The notes: generated by a model from the letters alone, not told the origin. A stretch of DNA of 37,773 nt from SFLA01 sp045595785 (GCA_045595785.1 JAZOBE010000040.1:1-37773); one strand, 5' to 3'. Counted from the stretch's first letter, positions 24,104 to 32,442 are shown. Translations and numbers: made by a program.

Positions 24104-25585
24104 TTATATTTTTCTTATAAGCTTTTTAAGAGAGTTTCTGGGTAGAGGCTGTGAAACAAACTCAAGTCTGCTTACCCGTTTATATGCGGGAAGTCGGGAA
24201 TTAAGTGCGTCTATTTCTTTTTTGCACTTTTCCTCATCCTCGGTATACACTCTTGCGCCGATGATACTGCCACCGTCAAAAACCAATGATTCTATAACGG
24301 TGGGAAGTGTATCAAGCATTTCCTCTATCTCTTCAGGCATTATGTTTTTTCCGTTTGCAAGGATAATCAGGTTTTTCTTTCTGCCTGTAATATAAATAAA
24401 TCCATCCTCATCTACTCTGCCTATATCTCCCGTTAAAAGTCCGTGGGGAGAAAAGACCTGAGAATCGGACTCGGCGTCCTTATAATACCCCTTCATAACT
24501 ATATCGCCGTTAATTACTATCTCGCCCTCCCCGTTTTCATTGGGCTCGAGCACAGAAACGCTTACCCATTTGAGAGGCGGACCCACCGATTTAAGCTTGT
24601 TGCTGAAGGGGGGATTTACACTTACCGCAGGCGAGCATTCGGTAAGTCCGTAGCCTGGGCAAATTGCTATTCCCGCACAGCGGAAAAACTCCTCCGCCTC
24701 AAAGGACAAGGGCGCACCGCCGATCACCAATATCTCACACCTGCCGCCAAGAGCGTTCTTCGCCGCGGCATACGCTTTGTCAGATGCGTCGGCTATGCTG
24801 TCTCCTGCCGCAACGCATGCAGACATAAGCTTTTTTGCCTCTTTATATATACTTTCCACAATGACGGGAACCGCAAAAATATAACGGGGCGGATGCTTTT
24901 TTACCACGGCGCTCATATACCTTACCTCGGGGCAAAGCGCCATTTGCGAACCGCGCACCATTCCCAGAAAAACTCCGCCAAGCATACCGTAGCTGTGATG
25001 GAAAGGAAGCACGGTAACTGTGTTTCCGCTGAAATCCAGCGCCATGGAAGAACCCATTATATCAGCACAAAGGCTTTTATGTGTAAGCATACATATACGG
25101 CTTTTGCCCATAGTGCCTGAGGTGGGTATAAACGCCGCCACGTCCTCTCTGTCGGGAACGGGTAAAATGACATTTTCCCACTCTTTTTCGCAAAGATTTT
25201 TCCAAAAAACAGTATTTATTTCGGTTATATCAGAACATTCACCGGAATATCCGCCATCTATAAAAAGAACGCAATCGCCTTTTTTGCAAAGAGAGTGTAT
25301 CTCGTCTGCCTCACATTCGTCTGCAACAGGCATTACAACGCCTACTATCGTGCATGCGAAATAGCTTACGACCCAGCCATAGGAATTAACACCGCACAAC
25401 GCTATATGCTTTCCGTAATATCCCAAAGCCACAAGACACTTTGCGGCACGGATAACGTCATCGTAAAACCGCTTATAAGTTATACTCTCGCTATCGGAAA
25501 CAAAAGCAATATTATTGGGATAATTGTCTGCGGAAAATTTTATAAGCTCGTAAAGAGTATTTATTCTGAGATTTTCTATATTCAT
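24104..25585 (-). CDS. Acyl-CoA/acyl-ACP ligase, AMP-forming
   Basis: This 493-residue adenylate-forming enzyme activates a carboxylic acid with ATP. Core motifs are visible in order: AAFIPTSGTMGKSRICMLTHK (A3), CPGYGLTECSPAV (A5), LTGDIGRVDEDGFIYITGRKKN (A7-A8), ANGKNIMPEEIEE, and a C-terminal PRNSLKKLIRK with the catalytic Lys (A10). It looks closest to fatty-acid ligases of the FadD/AasC type. It sits between the KSIII gene (4-base gap) and an acyl carrier gene, suggesting that it loads a free acid onto that carrier as starter or extender. It is one of two adenylating enzymes in the operon. Chain length and aromatic preference cannot be judged. Confidence 0.88.
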   Translation of the reverse strand: MNIENLRINTLYELIKFSADNYPNNIAFVSDSESITYKRFYDDVIRAAKCLVALGYYGKHIALCGVNSYGWVVSYFACTIVGVVMPVADECEADEIHSLCKKGDCVLFIDGGYSGECSDITEINTVFWKNLCEKEWENVILPVPDREDVAAFIPTSGTMGKSRICMLTHKSLCADIMGSSMALDFSGNTVTVLPFHHSYGMLGGVFLGMVRGSQMALCPEVRYMSAVVKKHPPRYIFAVPVIVESIYKEAKKLMSACVAAGDSIADASDKAYAAAKNALGGRCEILVIGGAPLSFEAEEFFRCAGIAICPGYGLTECSPAVSVNPPFSNKLKSVGPPLKWVSVSVLEPNENGEGEIVINGDIVMKGYYKDAESDSQVFSPHGLLTGDIGRVDEDGFIYITGRKKNLIILANGKNIMPEEIEEMLDTLPTVIESLVFDGGSIIGARVYTEDEEKCKKEIDALNSRLPAYKRVSRLEFVSQPLPRNSLKKLIRKI

Positions 25586-25589
25586 AGCG

Positions 25590-26513
25590 TTAAAATTCCA
25601 ATGCCATAAGGTTTACCGTAAGTCCTGCGGCGGTGCCCACCAGCATAAGCTTATCCCCTCTGTGGATTTTCCCGTTTTCCAATGCGTGGCATAATGCAAA
25701 AGGCACGGAAGCCGACACCATATTACCGAATAACGGGAAAATATTATAGTATTTACCGAAGGGTATCTTCATTTTTTTCATAATAAAATCCAAAGCATAG
25801 CTTGCCTGATGAGGAATGAGCAGATCGATATCCTCAACAGACATTTGAGTTTCCGCAAGAAAATCGTTAAAATGCTTGGGCAAAACCTTCATAACGCCTC
25901 TTACCGTTGACAATCCGTCCATGGTAAAACGGTAATCGTTTATGTTCTCGGGATCATATTCAAAGGCGGGATGTGCAGAGCCGCCGCAACGGATCTCAGT
26001 GTGATGGGCTCCATCGGAGTACGTATACTGACGGGAAGCAATGATCCTGCCGTCTCCCTGCCCCACTACAGCCGCTGCGGCACCGTCCGAAAACAGAGAA
26101 TACGACTCGGTCTCATCGGGGTTAAGGGCTATAGAAGCGATATCTGAAGAAATTATAAGTATGCGGTTGTGTCTGCCGCTTTTTATCATCATATCCGCTA
26201 TATCCAAAGCGGTAATAAAGCTGGTGCAGGTGGTACAAACGTCCATTGCCGCCACGCCCTGGGGAATCCCCAATGCCTCGTGATAAAGGGCGGCATTGCA
26301 AGGAATGGGCTGAATGATTATTGCGGATGCGGATATTACCAGATCTATTTGGGAAACGGTTATACATGCATTTTGTAAAGCGCGCTTTGCCGCCTTTACA
26401 CCCATACCGAGCTGGGTTTCTGCACCGGGAAGCGCTCTGTATCTTATGCCTGAATCAAACTCTGTTTTAGTCTGCGGATGGTAAGACCCTATTCCGAGTA
26501 TTGTCGTTCCCAC
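25590..26513 (-). CDS. Beta-ketoacyl-ACP synthase III-like condensing enzyme
   Basis: This 307-residue thiolase-fold enzyme condenses an acyl starter with malonyl-ACP. The catalytic triad is visible: C96 in DVCTTCTSFITALD, His in LLIPHQASYAL and Asn in FPLFGNMVSASVPF. It is shorter than typical FabH (about 320-330). The active-site motif CTTCTSF differs from the FabH AACAGF, so it may belong to a specialised clade rather than to housekeeping FabH. The start is GTG 26513, with GGAAAGGGG 8 bases upstream. It overlaps the end of the malonyltransferase gene by 47 bases. It may start the chain by using the ligase-activated acid. Confidence 0.9.
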   Translation of the reverse strand: MGTTILGIGSYHPQTKTEFDSGIRYRALPGAETQLGMGVKAAKRALQNACITVSQIDLVISASAIIIQPIPCNAALYHEALGIPQGVAAMDVCTTCTSFITALDIADMMIKSGRHNRILIISSDIASIALNPDETESYSLFSDGAAAAVVGQGDGRIIASRQYTYSDGAHHTEIRCGGSAHPAFEYDPENINDYRFTMDGLSTVRGVMKVLPKHFNDFLAETQMSVEDIDLLIPHQASYALDFIMKKMKIPFGKYYNIFPLFGNMVSASVPFALCHALENGKIHRGDKLMLVGTAAGLTVNLMALEF

Positions 26514-27357
26514 TTACTGTTCCCCTTTCCTTTATAATACTTCTTAACATTCCCTTTATGGGGCCGACGGGATATACGGGTATGGGCTCTGCCCCCATAT
26601 CGAGAATGCTGTTGACACAATCACTCCATCTGACGGGAGAAATCATGTGTTTTTTCAAGGTTTCGTTTACGTCGGTATACGGAAGTGCGGTAACGGCAGA
26701 AACAACGGTTTTATCAAGCGGCAAAAAACAAGTGCTTTCCAAAACCCGTTCAAAGCTTGCGGAGCACTCGCTCATATGAACCGAATGGTACGGTCCGTTG
26801 ACCGACAGCGGCAGGAACGCCACCCCTTTCATATCCGCAAAAAGCTCTTCTGCCTTTTTCATTTCCTGTATGCTTCCCGAAATTACCGTTTGAGTGGGAG
26901 TGTTGAAGTTTGCCATAACAGAAGGAGTCAATCCGCCGGTTACAAGCATACTCTCAAGCTCCTCCGCATTGGGTCCGCTTATCGCCGCCATACCACCCTC
27001 AGGGGCACGGCTCATTATCTCGCCCCTTTTTCTGAGCAGCTCTATTCCCTGCTCAAAGCCTAAAGCTCCGCCTGCATACAGTGCGGCAAACTCACCGAGA
27101 CTGTGCCCTGCGCATATTTGCGGAGCACCGTTTTCGCTAACGTATCGGTCATACGCCAATGCGCAAACAGCAAAAAGAACGGGCTGGAGATATTCACTGC
27201 GGTTTAATATTTTATTATCGTCCTCAAGACAAAGCTGAGGCAAGGTAAGACCTAAAATATCCATAAGAACATTCGCCTTTTGGGGATAAAGCGCATATAG
27301 CTCTTTTCCCATTCCCTCTTTTTGACAGCCCTGACCGGGAAACAGTAAAGCTTTCAC
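26467..27357 (-). CDS. Malonyl-CoA:ACP acyltransferase (FabD-like)
   Basis: This 296-residue acyltransferase moves malonyl from CoA to a carrier protein. The N-terminal LFPGQGCQKEGMG, the nucleophile S86 in CAGHSLGEFAALYAGG and the catalytic H192 in VNGPYHSVHM are all present, and the length equals typical FabD. The start is GTG 27357, with AGGA about 9 bases upstream. The C-terminal tail overlaps the KSIII gene by 47 bases in another frame. In this operon it probably feeds malonyl units to one or both carriers. A methylmalonyl preference cannot be excluded, given the carboxyltransferase at the operon end. Confidence 0.92.
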   Translation of the reverse strand: MKALLFPGQGCQKEGMGKELYALYPQKANVLMDILGLTLPQLCLEDDNKILNRSEYLQPVLFAVCALAYDRYVSENGAPQICAGHSLGEFAALYAGGALGFEQGIELLRKRGEIMSRAPEGGMAAISGPNAEELESMLVTGGLTPSVMANFNTPTQTVISGSIQEMKKAEELFADMKGVAFLPLSVNGPYHSVHMSECSASFERVLESTCFLPLDKTVVSAVTALPYTDVNETLKKHMISPVRWSDCVNSILDMGAEPIPVYPVGPIKGMLRSIIKERGTVSGNDNTRNRVLPSAD

Positions 27358-27373
27358 GTTATGTATTCCTGAC

Positions 27374-28588
27374 TTAATGTTTTTTAATAATTACTGCGCA
27401 ATTGTGTCCCCCAAAGCCGAGAGACGTTGACATTGCGTAATTTATGTTTGCTTGAGTGGGACAATGTACGGGAATAATTCCGCAGTCCTCGTCCATTTCC
27501 TTCCATTTAACGTTGGGAGGAATAAATCTGTGCTTTACGGCAAGGGCTGTGAGCCCCGTTTCAAAAGCGCCTGCCGCACCAAGCAAATGTCCGGTTATTT
27601 CTTTGGTTGAGCTTACGGGAGGATAATTCTCGCCGAACACACGGCGTATAGCCTGCCCTTCCACAATATCGTTTGAATTGGTAGACGTTCCGTGTGCGTT
27701 TATGTAGCAAATATCATCCGGCAAAATGCAGGCGTCTGCCAAGGCTTTTTCCATGGCTTTCGCCGCACCGTCAGCAGAAGGAGAAACAATACTGCCTGCA
27801 TCGCAGGACAAACCGTATCCGCAGATATATCCGTATATCTCCGCACCGCGGGAAACAGCACGGCTTTCCTCCTCCAGAATAAGACAGCACGCTCCCTCAC
27901 CCATAACAAAGCCGGAGCGGCGCTTATCAAAGGGAATTGAAGCAACGGAAAGGTCGTTTTCCTCATAAAGCACACGCATTGCGGAAAAGCCTGCAAGCGC
28001 CACGGGTGTTATTGCAGCTTCAACACCGCCGGAAGCAATAATATCACATTCACCGTGCTGTATCATTCGATATGCAGTTCCGATTGCATCCGCACCGGAA
28101 GCGCAAGCGCTGCTTATACTCAGACACGCCGCTTTTGCTCCAAGGTCGATAGCGATGCCTGCGGCAGGCATATCGGTAAGCACAGAGGGAATAAGATAAG
28201 GCGATACTCTGCGAGGAGAATCTGAAAGGAGTGCCTTATGATTATTCTCCAGCACGTCAAGGCCGCCAATGGCAGAAGAAAAAACAACACCAAGACGATC
28301 GGGATCTATATTCTCCTTTACAAGTCCGCTATCGGAAAATGCTTTTTTGGCAGAAGCTCTTGCCATAAGAACGCATTTGGAGGAGTTTTTAATTTCACGG
28401 GAGGTAAAAAATTCCTTCGGGTCAAAGCCCTTCGCCTCTGCGCAAAGAGCAACGGGAATATCCGCAACGTCAAAGGATGTGATCTCTCCGATACCGCTGT
28501 TGCCTTGGGACGCGTTACGGATAATATCCTCTTTACTGCATCCGATAGGGCTGACAGCGCCAAAGCCGGTAATTACTACTTTTCTCAT
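27374..28588 (-). CDS. Beta-ketoacyl-ACP synthase II-like condensing enzyme (KSII)
   Basis: This 404-residue elongating ketosynthase has C162 in SISSACASGADAIG, H299 in INAHGTSTNSND and H334 in STKEITGHLLGAAGA, the complete Cys-His-His triad. It ends in the typical FGGHNCAVIIKK. Length matches FabF (about 410). It starts 3 bases after the first carrier gene stop, a tight coupling that suggests these two form the elongation pair. No second, catalytically dead ketosynthase (chain-length factor) is present, so this is not a classical aromatic type II polyketide system. An iterative FabF-like step or a single extension are both possible. Confidence 0.93.
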   Translation of the reverse strand: MRKVVITGFGAVSPIGCSKEDIIRNASQGNSGIGEITSFDVADIPVALCAEAKGFDPKEFFTSREIKNSSKCVLMARASAKKAFSDSGLVKENIDPDRLGVVFSSAIGGLDVLENNHKALLSDSPRRVSPYLIPSVLTDMPAAGIAIDLGAKAACLSISSACASGADAIGTAYRMIQHGECDIIASGGVEAAITPVALAGFSAMRVLYEENDLSVASIPFDKRRSGFVMGEGACCLILEEESRAVSRGAEIYGYICGYGLSCDAGSIVSPSADGAAKAMEKALADACILPDDICYINAHGTSTNSNDIVEGQAIRRVFGENYPPVSSTKEITGHLLGAAGAFETGLTALAVKHRFIPPNVKWKEMDEDCGIIPVHCPTQANINYAMSTSLGFGGHNCAVIIKKH

Positions 28589-28590
28589 AC

Positions 28591-28821
28591 TTATGCGCTT
28601 TTCTTTCCGTTTATCAAATTCTCTATATCGCTTACGGTATGTATCTCGCCCAGCTCCTGCTTTTGGAATCTTACGTCAAATTCCTGCTCAACAGCCATTG
28701 CTATGGCAAGTAATGTCATCGAATCCATGTCCAGGCACTCGTAAAGGTCCTCCCCGTCCTGCACCTCGGACGCGTCTATACCCAATTCTTCTGCAATTAT
28801 CTCAATTATTTTATCTTTCAT
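28591..28821 (-). CDS. Acyl carrier protein, first copy in operon
   Basis: This 76-residue carrier has S34 in YECLDMDSMTLLAIAMAVEQEF as the phosphopantetheine attachment site, close to the canonical DSL. Four-helix ACP length and acidic character fit. It starts 16 bases after the HxxxDG acyltransferase gene and ends 2 bases before the KSII gene. It is likely the extension carrier that receives malonyl from the FabD-like enzyme. No phosphopantetheinyl transferase is encoded nearby, so activation relies on one elsewhere in the genome. Confidence 0.92.
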   Translation of the reverse strand: MKDKIIEIIAEELGIDASEVQDGEDLYECLDMDSMTLLAIAMAVEQEFDVRFQKQELGEIHTVSDIENLINGKKSA

Positions 28822-28837
28822 AAGCTGAGTCTCCTTT

Positions 28838-30004
28838 TTATTCTTCTATATAATGATAAAGTGTTCTGCGGATATTTCCGACAGTGTTTACTAATTTGTC
28901 TTTGCCCATCTTGCTTCCGTTGCCGCTTACGGTAATATGGACTTTATCTCCAAACCGAAGGGCAACTGCTGTAAAAGCGGCGTTGGGAATGGGAGAAAGT
29001 GTTACCGCCGCATCCAAAACGGAAAAATATGTGTTTTGCAGTCTCGTTTTGTCAAGCATTCCTACAGAGGAAACGAGTCCGCTTAAAGCATATCTTTTGC
29101 TTTTGTTCAATACCCCAGTATATAAGCGCAGTATCTGCCGACGCAAAAACGGCAGAATACGTCTGTAACCGCAAAAGTCTGCAGTGCGGCGGCTTAAGGG
29201 AGTGCGGTTTTCTACTTTTTCTTTTATAATATTAGCGATCTGTAAACTGTTCTGACCCTTGTCCAACCGTAAAAACAAAGGAAGTGCAAGATTTCCGCAA
29301 AGGAAAAAACCGTCTTTCTTATAATAGCGCCGTATATCCACGGGTATCATTACTGTCGGACGATCAAACTCAGCACATACCGCTTCGGTAATCAACGAGG
29401 CTACTGAAAACACGGTGGATGAAGTAACTATAGACAAGGTGATGTCTCCTACATTCTCTATGTTGCTCGTTTTTTCACCAATTAGCCTGCTGTTAGGAAA
29501 AAGAATGGGTGAATGCTTGCTATTGTGAGTATGGCTAACTATATCCACGTCGGATAAAGTCGGGTCGGTCAAAGCGGGGGTGCACCCGTTAAGAATATCA
29601 AAAAAGCAATGCAAAAAGCTTAGTGCGGTGACTCCGTCAGCCGCGCCGTGAAAAAAGTCAAAGCACAGATATATCTTTTTGTTTTTGGGTATGACCACGT
29701 TAAAACGGACGGTGTTCACACGGTAATCAAAGGGCGTGACCGCAACGCTTTCTATATTCTCCGCGGTTTCGGTAATAACACCGACAGGCGGAACAGCATC
29801 TGAAATATACCAGCAGTTTTTGCGGTATTTCAGATTTATTCCGCGAAAAACGTGTACCGCTTTTGCAAAAATATCGTTAAGCTTCTCTATATCGGGCATA
29901 GCGCTTATTTCCAGAAAAAAGCGAATGGCAGTATTATATCCGATATCGTTAAGGTCCATATACATGCATTCGTTTGACGACGGTTTTCTTATAAACGTTT
30001 CCAA
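28838..30004 (-). CDS. HxxxDG acyltransferase (condensation / PapA / WS-DGAT superfamily)
   Basis: About 388 residues of a CoA- or carrier-dependent acyltransferase. The catalytic motif HGAADG (H119 to G124) lies in CFDFFHGAADGVTALSFL. A later RPTVMIPVDIRRYY and a C-terminal SGNGSKMGKDKLV fit the two-lobed fold. Members form esters or amides from thioester-bound acyl chains, or release alcohols (PapA, wax ester and alcohol acetyltransferases). It is the first gene of the operon. A longer frame to 30100 is excluded because the promoter at 30054-30082 lies inside it. Candidate starts are TTG 30004, used here because the next 13 residues look like the family N-terminus, and ATG 29965; neither has a strong ribosome site. 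The acyl acceptor is unknown. Confidence 0.75.
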   Translation of the reverse strand: METFIRKPSSNECMYMDLNDIGYNTAIRFFLEISAMPDIEKLNDIFAKAVHVFRGINLKYRKNCWYISDAVPPVGVITETAENIESVAVTPFDYRVNTVRFNVVIPKNKKIYLCFDFFHGAADGVTALSFLHCFFDILNGCTPALTDPTLSDVDIVSHTHNSKHSPILFPNSRLIGEKTSNIENVGDITLSIVTSSTVFSVASLITEAVCAEFDRPTVMIPVDIRRYYKKDGFFLCGNLALPLFLRLDKGQNSLQIANIIKEKVENRTPLSRRTADFCGYRRILPFLRRQILRLYTGVLNKSKRYALSGLVSSVGMLDKTRLQNTYFSVLDAAVTLSPIPNAAFTAVALRFGDKVHITVSGNGSKMGKDKLVNTVGNIRRTLYHYIEE

Positions 30005-30053
30005 AATCCATGCACGCCCCTTTGAAACTAAAATACATTGATTATACAAGAGT

Positions 30054-30082
30054 ATTATATCACGTTTATCTGTAAAATGCAA
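30054..30082 (-). promoter_or_regulatory. Sigma-A promoter of the biosynthetic operon
   Basis: TTGCAT (30077-30082) and TATAAT (30054-30059) are 17 bases apart on the minus strand, and transcription would start near 30047. It is the only clear promoter found for the 11 downstream genes, which have gaps of at most 16 bases or overlap. No adjacent regulator gene or clear operator was seen. Confidence 0.75.
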
Positions 30083-30098
30083 TGTATGTAGAAAACAC

Positions 30099-30127
30099 AA
30101 AAAGCCACCCGAAAGGGGCGGCTTATA
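30099..30127 (-). terminator. Terminator of the PHP-domain gene
   Basis: On the minus strand AAGCCGCCC, CTTTC, GGGTGGCTT form a stem with one G-U pair, followed by TTTTTGTG. It separates the PHP gene from the biosynthetic operon promoter. Confidence 0.8.
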
Positions 30128-30158
30128 TTTTTAACAAATCTCAGGTTGTGCTGTATAC

Positions 30159-31103
30159 TCAGCCCTCTCTGCCATCAAGGAAAATGGGGTTGGTCCACGC
30201 GTGCTTACCGTCCTTATCAACAATGCTGACACGGATGAAATCATAAGGACCTGCCCAATGATTTAAGGTGAACTCTGCGTGAGTGATATTTCCGTTTTCG
30301 TCAACGATAACCTGATTGGGATGCATATCGCTGTGGAGACGGGCTCTGGAAACGGGAGAACAATCCAACACAGCTTTGTCTCCGTCAACGTAGAAATCGT
30401 ATATTTCGGGACCGCAGGAGGAATAAAACTCACCTTTTTTCAAAGCGGAAAGAATGGCGTTCAGCTCCTTATCTGCTTTTACCATTACCCAGCCCTTGCA
30501 AAGATGGTCAAATATGTGGGAATCGTCGGTGGCAACACCATAGATTATCTGTCCCTGCCCCAAAAGCTCATCCCAATAAGCGGCGTCAGCATCGCAATCC
30601 TCAGCCAAAGCACAGCCGCTGTTCCATATCTCCATTGCAAAGTTTCCCTGTTGCGTCTCAAAATACTTAGCACTGGTATTGCTCCACTCAGGATGGCAAA
30701 GAATAGTAAGATTCTTTTTGGCGTGAGCCGCATCCAGCCAAGGCTGATATTCCTCGGAGGTGGGATAATTGGTTCCGGGAACCTTTTCGTCGTTATCAAA
30801 GCCGTTGCCGTCTTCCTTGGACGGTCCGACACAAACGGTATGAACGCAACGGAAGCCGTGTCCGTATTCCAAAATATTGCTGTGCTCCATTCCGGGAACT
30901 ACCAAAATTCCGGTGTCGGGAGCATAATTAACGTAATTGTATATCTGATGGTCGGTCAAAGCGATAAAATCGTACCCTTGCTCATGGGCAAACTTCATAA
31001 CGTCCTCGGGAGATCCCACTCCGTCAGAACGGGTAGTGTGGGTGTGAAGACCACCGCGCACAAAGCTTTTGTTTTGGTCAATAAACGCTCTTTGTCTTTT
31101 CAT
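30159..31103 (-). CDS. PHP-domain phosphoesterase-like protein
   Basis: This 314-residue protein begins with a PHP metal-binding domain: H20 and H22 in GGLHTHTTRSDGVGSPEDV, then FIALTDHQIYNY, PGMEHS, LTILCHPEWS and VATDDSHIFD, which together supply the usual His/Asp/Glu ligands for a tri-metal centre. Such domains hydrolyse phosphoesters or phosphopeptides. The C-terminal 70 residues (VDGDKAVLDCSPVSRARLH to IRVSIVDKDGKHAWTNPIFL) form a beta-rich extension seen in PHP proteins linked to carbohydrate metabolism. GAGG lies 6 bases before the ATG, and a promoter is at 31133-31161. It is followed by a terminator, so it is probably monocistronic. The substrate is unknown. Confidence 0.85.
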   Translation of the reverse strand: MKRQRAFIDQNKSFVRGGLHTHTTRSDGVGSPEDVMKFAHEQGYDFIALTDHQIYNYVNYAPDTGILVVPGMEHSNILEYGHGFRCVHTVCVGPSKEDGNGFDNDEKVPGTNYPTSEEYQPWLDAAHAKKNLTILCHPEWSNTSAKYFETQQGNFAMEIWNSGCALAEDCDADAAYWDELLGQGQIIYGVATDDSHIFDHLCKGWVMVKADKELNAILSALKKGEFYSSCGPEIYDFYVDGDKAVLDCSPVSRARLHSDMHPNQVIVDENGNITHAEFTLNHWAGPYDFIRVSIVDKDGKHAWTNPIFLDGREG

Positions 31104-31132
31104 AACAAACCTCTTGCAATTTATTTTTTATA

Positions 31133-31161
31133 AGTTTAACATAAACAAACGATTTTGTAAA
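31133..31161 (-). promoter_or_regulatory. Sigma-A promoter for the PHP-domain gene
   Basis: TTTACA (31156-31161) and TAAACT (31133-31138) are 17 bases apart on the minus strand. Both hexamers are identical to those before the TIM-barrel gene at 9084-9112; the spacers differ, so this may be chance. Confidence 0.6.
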
Positions 31162-31173
31162 GAACAGTATTCC

Positions 31174-31902
31174 TTAAATAAACTCCACAGGCAAAAACGC
31201 GCAAGCGACCGCAAAAATTATAGCAGGAAGCAGGTTTGCCACCTTTATCTTTTTGCCGAACACAAGATTGATACCGACACAGAAAATGAGAATATTCCCT
31301 ACAACGGAAAGATATAAAAGGGCTTTATCCGTCATAACAGGCTTAATAAGCACGGAAAGCGCGGTCACGCCCCCCTGCAAAAGCGCCACGGGTATTGCCG
31401 AAAATATAGTTCCTTTGCCTAAAGAAGCTGCCATGACCATAATGATGATAAGGTCGAGAATAGCTTTGGTTACCAACACGGTATGATTACCGTAAAGGCC
31501 ATCGTTTATAGCACCAACGATTGCCATCGCACCAATACACACCGTAAAGGAAGCGTTTACAAAGCCTTCGATAAAATTACCGTCACCGGTGCTGTGAGTC
31601 TTCTCCTTCAGAAAAGCACCGAACCTTTCAAATCCGCCCTCGATATTAATAAGCTCCCCTACCAACGCGCCGAGGGCAAGACAGCCGATGATCAAAAAAT
31701 CGCCGCCGTAAACCAGCTTTCCGTCAGTTACCGAAAACATTCCCTTAAGAGCGCCTGCCGTGCCTATAAATATAACCGAAAGTCCGCAGGCTTTACAAAG
31801 GGTGTCCCGATGTCTGTCGCCGATAAACCTTCCGAAAAGCATACCTAAAAGTCCGCCGATAATAATGGCGGCTACGTTAATAATAGTTCCGAGTCCGTGC
31901 AT
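31174..31902 (-). CDS. DUF554 family membrane protein
   Basis: This 242-residue integral membrane protein has about six to seven hydrophobic helices and opens MHGLGTIINVAAIIIGGLLGMLFGRFI, followed by FIGTAGALKGMF, a pattern typical of the DUF554 (YqgA-like) family. Its function is not established; a transport role is often guessed. It follows the GNAT gene by 24 bases in the same direction, so they may share a transcript, though its ribosome site (AAGGA about 14 bases upstream) is weak. The length is normal for the family. Confidence 0.85.
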   Translation of the reverse strand: MHGLGTIINVAAIIIGGLLGMLFGRFIGDRHRDTLCKACGLSVIFIGTAGALKGMFSVTDGKLVYGGDFLIIGCLALGALVGELINIEGGFERFGAFLKEKTHSTGDGNFIEGFVNASFTVCIGAMAIVGAINDGLYGNHTVLVTKAILDLIIIMVMAASLGKGTIFSAIPVALLQGGVTALSVLIKPVMTDKALLYLSVVGNILIFCVGINLVFGKKIKVANLLPAIIFAVACAFLPVEFI

Positions 31903-31926
31903 AGTTTTATCTGTTTTCCTTCTTCT

Positions 31927-32442
31927 TTAGCTTTTGTTTATAAGCTCCATTGAAACGTTGAAAAAGCCTTCGCATTCAGTAACGCCGGCGGCTTTGAATC
32001 CCATCTTTTTCCAAAAAGGATAGCCGCTTAGGTTGTTATCCTGAACCGATAGCTTTACCGAAGTATAACCGTAAGAAAATCCCTCGCAGATAACGGCACT
32101 TATTATCTCAGTACCGACAAAGCTCCGCTGGCAGCTTCTATCCACCAGAAAAAGTCCGATATACAGCGTTTTTTCTTCGGGATAACCTTCAAACATAGAT
32201 AAGAACGCCACCGCGGTACCATTCTTTGAAAATCCAATACAATGAGGCGTTCCCACTGAAAAGCTTTCTGTGAATTCAACAGTCTCCATACAATCACTAA
32301 AGACCGCAGGCCGCCCCTCGGTAATCAAATAATAATCCTCGTTTGAATAAAAAACATTTTCATATTTCGATATGTTTTCCTTGGTTACCCTTTCAGCTTC
32401 CAGATTGGGTAATCGGCATCGAAGCCTTGCAATAAAAGACAT
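31927..32442 (-). CDS. GNAT family N-acetyltransferase
   Basis: This 171-residue protein shows the GNAT core: a central strand GTAVAFLSMFEGYPEEKTLYIGLFLVDRS, a helix with QRSFVGTEIISAVICEG as the acetyl-CoA loop region (the usual Q/RxxGxG/A is degenerate), and a C-terminal FWKKMGFKAAGV typical of the last conserved segment. The acceptor substrate is unknown. GGTGGAAAA precedes the ATG, and a promoter is at 32472-32500. Confidence 0.82.
   Translation of the reverse strand: MSFIARLRCRLPNLEAERVTKENISKYENVFYSNEDYYLITEGRPAVFSDCMETVEFTESFSVGTPHCIGFSKNGTAVAFLSMFEGYPEEKTLYIGLFLVDRSCQRSFVGTEIISAVICEGFSYGYTSVKLSVQDNNLSGYPFWKKMGFKAAGVTECEGFFNVSMELINKS

Noticed and set aside
19392..30004. Classical aromatic type II polyketide cluster
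   Set aside because: There is no chain-length factor partner for the ketosynthase and no cyclase or aromatase. The gene set fits another kind of pathway.
30005..30100. Upstream extension of the HxxxDG acyltransferase to 30100
   Set aside because: The -10 element and the predicted transcription start lie inside the extension, so it cannot be on the transcript.
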